DNA from: Bosea sp. BIWAKO-01
GTDB taxonomy: Bacteria; Pseudomonadota; Alphaproteobacteria; Rhizobiales; Beijerinckiaceae
DNA length: 64,000 bases
Direction: 5' to 3'
Assembly: GCF_001748145.1 (NCBI RefSeq)
Contig: NZ_BCQA01000001.1
Location: forward strand, 2,287,501-2,351,500
The notes under the pieces are model-generated. The model did no database searches and was not told where the DNA came from. It saw only the letters and a program-made list of their open reading frames with translations. Below, one piece after another: positions 63,974-64,000 of the stretch (positions are counted from its first letter, which is position 1; the number at the start of each line of letters is the position of its first letter). A program made the translations under genes and the position numbers.

Positions 63974-64000
63974 ATGAACATCAATTTCTCGGCCTGGTCG
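63974..64000 (+). CDS. Start of an RND efflux pump inner-membrane protein (truncated by the window end)
   Basis: ATG 63974, 13 bases after the adaptor stop with a GGCGGA site, opens a frame reading MNINFSAWS to the window edge. Only nine residues are visible. Position after the adaptor and the similarity of this N-terminus to AcrB-type pumps make an RND transporter the likely product. Confidence 0.6.

Noticed and set aside
1..64000. CRISPR arrays, tRNAs, rRNAs, insertion sequences or prophage
   Set aside because: No regularly spaced repeats, cloverleaf-like segments, transposases, integrases or terminal inverted repeats were seen by reading.

Overview
The window is a gene-dense (nearly continuous coding), GC-rich chromosomal segment from an alphaproteobacterium, most likely Hyphomicrobiales and close to Bosea or Methylobacterium. 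This is inferred from the codon bias (G/C at third positions), the rsmB/heparinase-like/purH gene order, the heme-uptake arrangement and the mesaconyl-CoA hydratase next to sdhCDAB. I see no rRNA, tRNA, CRISPR array, transposase or phage gene. It reads as a solute-uptake and catabolism region of a stable chromosome.

Layout. 1-6458 (+): end of a probable TetR regulator, then a branched-chain-amino-acid-type ABC transporter (livG, livF, binding protein, livH, livM) with a GAF protein and an amidohydrolase. 6661-8406: a YbaK-type deacylase and a convergent M20 amidase/carbamoylase. 8572-17738 (-): a type-1 ABC importer (ATPase, fused permease, binding protein) followed upstream by a three-gene sensory operon (NtrC-type regulator, histidine kinase, and a second binding protein that is a full-length paralogue of the transporter's own binding protein). 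A good sigma-54 promoter precedes the transporter binding-protein gene. 17835-22910: a CMD/AhpD-type pair, an opine-dehydrogenase-like enzyme, a DUF72 protein, a second YbaK-type protein and LtrA. 22990-30933: housekeeping (purH, heparinase-like, rsmB, htpX, an SDHAF4-like assembly factor, cfa, a DUF2853 protein). 31172-35097: a 2-hydroxyacid dehydrogenase, an L,D-transpeptidase and kynU/kynA with a palindromic operator. 35156-41397: a complete heme-uptake locus (hmuTUV, TonB receptor, IsdG-type heme oxygenase, HutX). 42462-47124: a betaine-family ABC importer whose operon contains a histidine-ammonia-lyase homologue without the MIO-forming Ala-Ser-Gly. 47121-51343: a PhnD-like protein with an ornithine-cyclodeaminase homologue, a flippase and a tyrosine phosphatase. 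51495-59670: ppa, a CitE-like lyase, a DUF429/threonine-dehydratase fusion, mesaconyl-CoA hydratase and sdhCDAB. 59819-64000: a D-amino-acid-dehydrogenase/glutamine-amidotransferase pair, then a TetR regulator with a perfect palindromic operator driving an RND efflux operon that runs off the window.

Two systems deserve most attention. First, the 8572-17738 module looks like a Pgt-type phosphosugar-sensing circuit (PgtC/PgtB/PgtA-like) in which the binding protein has been duplicated, one copy feeding the ABC importer and the other the kinase, with sigma-54 control of the importer. Second, the 42462-47124 operon couples a quaternary-amine importer to a MIO-less ammonia-lyase homologue. Because trimethylamine leaves without MIO activation in ergothionase, I propose import and cleavage of a trimethylated histidine derivative such as ergothioneine; this is inference, not proof.
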